From the NCBI GenBank assembly GCA_022601315.1, contig JAHZIU010000131.1:1-7616 (forward strand): DNA of 7,616 nucleotides, in the 5' to 3' direction. A program made the translations under genes and the position numbers. The notes under the pieces were generated by a model. It worked only from the letters and a program-made list of their open reading frames with translations. It ran no database searches and was not told the DNA's origin. Positions 5,550 through 7,616 of the stretch are shown piece after piece (position 1 is the stretch's first letter; each line of letters begins with the position of its first letter). The stretch comes from Betaproteobacteria bacterium (lineage in GTDB: Bacteria; Pseudomonadota; Gammaproteobacteria; Burkholderiales; Nitrosomonadaceae).

Positions 5550-7271
5550 TTATGAAAGTGTACCTGTCTTACGCTGCTCCAACAATTGGAATAAATTTTC
5601 AGCATTCACTGGCTTACTAAAAAGATAGCCTTGAGCACTACAACATTGCGTAGCGTATAAAAAATCAAATTGATCCTTAGTCTCAACACCTACAGCCATT
5701 ACTGAGAGGCCTAAGCTTTTAGCTAATGCAATAATCGCTGTGATAACTGCATCGCTATCTGAGTCTTTAGTAATATTACGAATAATGGAACGTTCAATCT
5801 TTAATGCATCTAATGGGAGTCTCCTCAAATTACCTAGTGATGAGTAACCTACCCCAAAATTATCCACTACTAATTTAACGCCCATTTCTTTTAGTTCTTG
5901 CAAGGTGCCAATTATTGGCACTGCATCTTGCATCAATACTGATTCTGTAATTTCAAGTACAAATAAATCTGAATGTAATCCCGTTTCAGCTAAAACATCA
6001 GACACATGATTAACCAACTGAGACTGATCTAACTCAATTGCCGAAATGTTAACGGATATAGATAGAGAGTCATAGCCTGCGTCATGCCACATTTTTGCAT
6101 TAATGCAAGCATGCTTCAATACCCACTTGCATATATCAATAATGAAGCCTGTTTCTTGAGCAAGTGGTAAGAACTTATCAGGCAAAAGCAATCCATAATC
6201 GGGATGGTTCCATCGGACCAGCGCTTCCGCACCAACGATACCACCCGTTTGCAGGTCCACTATGGGTTGAAAGTGCAAAACTAATTCATTATTACCGATA
6301 GCCTTGCGAAAAGAACTTTCAAGTTTGAGACGCTTTGAAGAAGCTTCACCAATTTCTTTTATAAAGTATTTACAGTTATTGCGCCATAAATCGTGAGAAT
6401 CTGACAATGTATTCTCAGCATTCGCAAGTAAGCACGAGATTTTGTCACCATCTGTAGGATAAATACAAATACCAATTCTTAGCGTGACATAAAATTCGAG
6501 GTTATTGATCATAAATGGCGTCGAAGCTAATCTCATAATACGATCTGCAAAATTCTGAATTTCCTCAGAATTAGCAACATCACCATTAAAGTAAGCAAAC
6601 TTACTGCCTTCTATACGAGTCAGCAAACAATTTCTCTCTGAATAAACTGAAAGCCTGTATGACAGTTGCTGAATCAAGATATCCCCGATACTGAAACCAT
6701 AAGTACCATTGATATAAGGCAACCGTTCAAATGTTATAAAATATATTGCTGCAATATAATCTGCATTATTTTGCTTAGATAACATTGCGGTTACTTTTTC
6801 ACAAAAAAGATTTCGTTTTGGCAGTCCTGTCAATTCATCATAATAAGCTAGACGATAAATTTGACTTTCTGCTTGCAGTTTGGCGCGTCTAGTTGCTACA
6901 TTTCTTAACTCTCTTTCAATAACCAAAGCCAGTCTAATTGCATTATCTTTATGCACATAATCATGTGCGCCATAATGAATTGCTGATAATGCTTCTTTTT
7001 CGTCCGGAATACATGAATAAACAATAAATGGAATATCCCGACCACTTACTTTTAATAAATCCAGCGCATTCTTGTAATGAAACGTAGGCAAATCGTGATT
7101 GGAAATTATGGCGTCAGGATCTAGCCCATATAAGACAGATCTAATATTTGATACATCCCTAATACATTCAAAGCTAAATTCGCTATTGATATCAGCTAAT
7201 TCAGAACATATAAGATCTGCATCAGCATCAGAATATCCAATGATTAGCAATCTTAAATTATCTCTAAGCAT
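5550..7271 (-). CDS. Receiver-GGDEF-EAL protein with all three domains degenerate; probable non-enzymatic regulator next to flhDC
   Basis: A 573-residue cytosolic protein. Residues 6-123 form a receiver domain. Where relatives read LLxED the sequence is LIIGY (Gly12-Tyr13), and where they read ISDYxLP it is ISNHDLP, so Asn58 replaces the phosphoacceptor Asp; Ser86 and Lys108 remain. A helical linker leads to a GGDEF domain (about 140-305, starting LAYYDELTGLPKRN). Its signature is EGSKF (221-225) and its metal-binding Asp is Thr180, so cyclase activity is unlikely. The EAL domain (about 318-566) keeps Glu349-Ala-Leu, Asn408, Glu440, Glu443, Lys491 and Gln547. It has DNFG for DDFG (Asn471), Glu493 for Asp, and Val527 for Glu in EGVE, so phosphodiesterase activity is doubtful. 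I chose the ATG at 7271, with AAAGG 8 bases upstream, over a TTG at 7274. It is transcribed towards flhD. Family knowledge of YdiV and CsrD shows such inactive proteins can act by protein binding; the target here is inferred. Confidence 0.92.
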   Translation of the reverse strand: MLRDNLRLLIIGYSDADADLICSELADINSEFSFECIRDVSNIRSVLYGLDPDAIISNHDLPTFHYKNALDLLKVSGRDIPFIVYSCIPDEKEALSAIHYGAHDYVHKDNAIRLALVIERELRNVATRRAKLQAESQIYRLAYYDELTGLPKRNLFCEKVTAMLSKQNNADYIAAIYFITFERLPYINGTYGFSIGDILIQQLSYRLSVYSERNCLLTRIEGSKFAYFNGDVANSEEIQNFADRIMRLASTPFMINNLEFYVTLRIGICIYPTDGDKISCLLANAENTLSDSHDLWRNNCKYFIKEIGEASSKRLKLESSFRKAIGNNELVLHFQPIVDLQTGGIVGAEALVRWNHPDYGLLLPDKFLPLAQETGFIIDICKWVLKHACINAKMWHDAGYDSLSISVNISAIELDQSQLVNHVSDVLAETGLHSDLFVLEITESVLMQDAVPIIGTLQELKEMGVKLVVDNFGVGYSSLGNLRRLPLDALKIERSIIRNITKDSDSDAVITAIIALAKSLGLSVMAVGVETKDQFDFLYATQCCSAQGYLFSKPVNAENLFQLLEQRKTGTLS

Positions 7272-7616
7272 CAAAAAAACCTTTAGCAGTGTGGTATTCC
7301 ACTGATAACGACTTTCACATATGATCCTTTAATAAATAGCCATGTTTGTCTAGCGCTTCTTTAAGCTAATCTTTACTAGCTCCGACAGTCAATTGCTAAT
7401 TTCAAGTAACGTAAAAGCCACGCGTTTGGTTCAGGCGTCGATCATGTATTTCATCATTCGAATAATCATTCATGATTGAAACAATTAATATTTAATTAAC
7501 TTTGCTAAATTCAGCACAAATCATGTAAGGTACATATAAAATGCTTTTCACATTTGCACGCTAACAAATTTATTAATTAGACATTAAACAGTTAGTGTAA
7601 AACGTTGTCCTTTGAA
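7272..7616. other. A+T-rich intergenic region upstream of the GGDEF-EAL gene
   Basis: I see no gene here on either strand. Short frames are present (for example one of 23 codons on the minus strand starting near 7474), but they lack ribosome-binding sites. The region should hold the promoter of the GGDEF-EAL gene. The best -35-like hexamer on the minus strand is TTGACT (7387-7392), but no good -10 lies at the right distance. Dyads include the nested repeat at 7441-7476 and ATGTA-AGG-TACAT at 7523-7535. A weak bulged hairpin (about 7284-7301) precedes the AAAGG ribosome-binding site, which is separated from the start codon by a run of seven T. Confidence 0.6.
7441..7476. repeat. Nested inverted repeats upstream of the GGDEF-EAL gene
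   Basis: The outer arms ATCATG (7441-7446) and CATGAT (7471-7476) enclose the perfect 8-bp palindrome ATTCGAAT (7456-7463), and the two centres are only one base apart. The site is about 170-205 bases upstream of the GGDEF-EAL start. It may be a regulator site, but the A+T-rich setting makes chance matches more likely. Confidence 0.35.

Noticed and set aside
7273..7301. Hairpin followed by seven T before the GGDEF-EAL start, looking like a terminator
   Set aside because: The stem is short and bulged, seven bases including the AAAGG ribosome-binding site separate it from the T-run, and it lies right at the translation start.
7099..7305. Plus-strand frame of 68 codons opposite the receiver domain
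   Set aside because: Antisense shadow of a conserved domain with no translation signals.
7328..7366. FliA-type (sigma-28) promoter upstream of the GGDEF-EAL gene
   Set aside because: A TAAA with 15-base spacing is present, but the -10 matches GCCGATAA at only about three of eight positions.
7403..7474. 23-codon minus-strand frame beginning MNDYSNDEIHDRR
   Set aside because: No ribosome-binding site, no homology and too short to support.

Overview
The window looks like a piece of a motile Gammaproteobacterium outside the enterobacteria, with low to moderate G+C. Three things point there. An exonuclease III-family gene and pyrE are divergent neighbours, the same arrangement as crc-pyrE in Pseudomonas. 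There is an AmpG-type muropeptide permease. There is also a DUF4124 envelope protein of a kind common in Gammaproteobacteria. The genus cannot be fixed from the sequence alone.

Left part (1-2992, minus strand): a truncated exported protein with YWTD/beta-propeller-like repeats (1-492), an AmpG-like MFS permease (611-2014) and an exonuclease III-family nuclease (2216-2992). Middle (3018-4357, plus strand): pyrE, divergent from the nuclease with only 25 bp between the start codons, followed by a secreted DUF4124 coiled-coil protein. Right part (4431-7271, minus strand, visibly more A+T rich): in transcription order, a receiver-GGDEF-EAL protein, then flhD and flhC, the subunits of the flagellar master activator. 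The flhC end is convergent with the DUF4124 gene. The last 345 bp hold no recognisable gene.

The right-hand block is the most interesting part. The protein encoded just upstream of flhDC has the architecture of a c-di-GMP response regulator, but all three domains have lost key catalytic residues. The receiver has Asn at the phosphoacceptor position and no acidic pair. GGDEF reads EGSKF. The EAL domain has DDFG changed to DNFG and EGVE changed to VGVE. In enterobacteria, YdiV, a degenerate EAL protein, binds FlhD and blocks FlhD4C2. An all-degenerate EAL protein next to flhDC suggests an analogous but differently built FlhDC regulator. This is inference from motif decay plus location. Short dyads lie upstream of flhD and just before the flhC ribosome-binding site and could be control elements of the operon.
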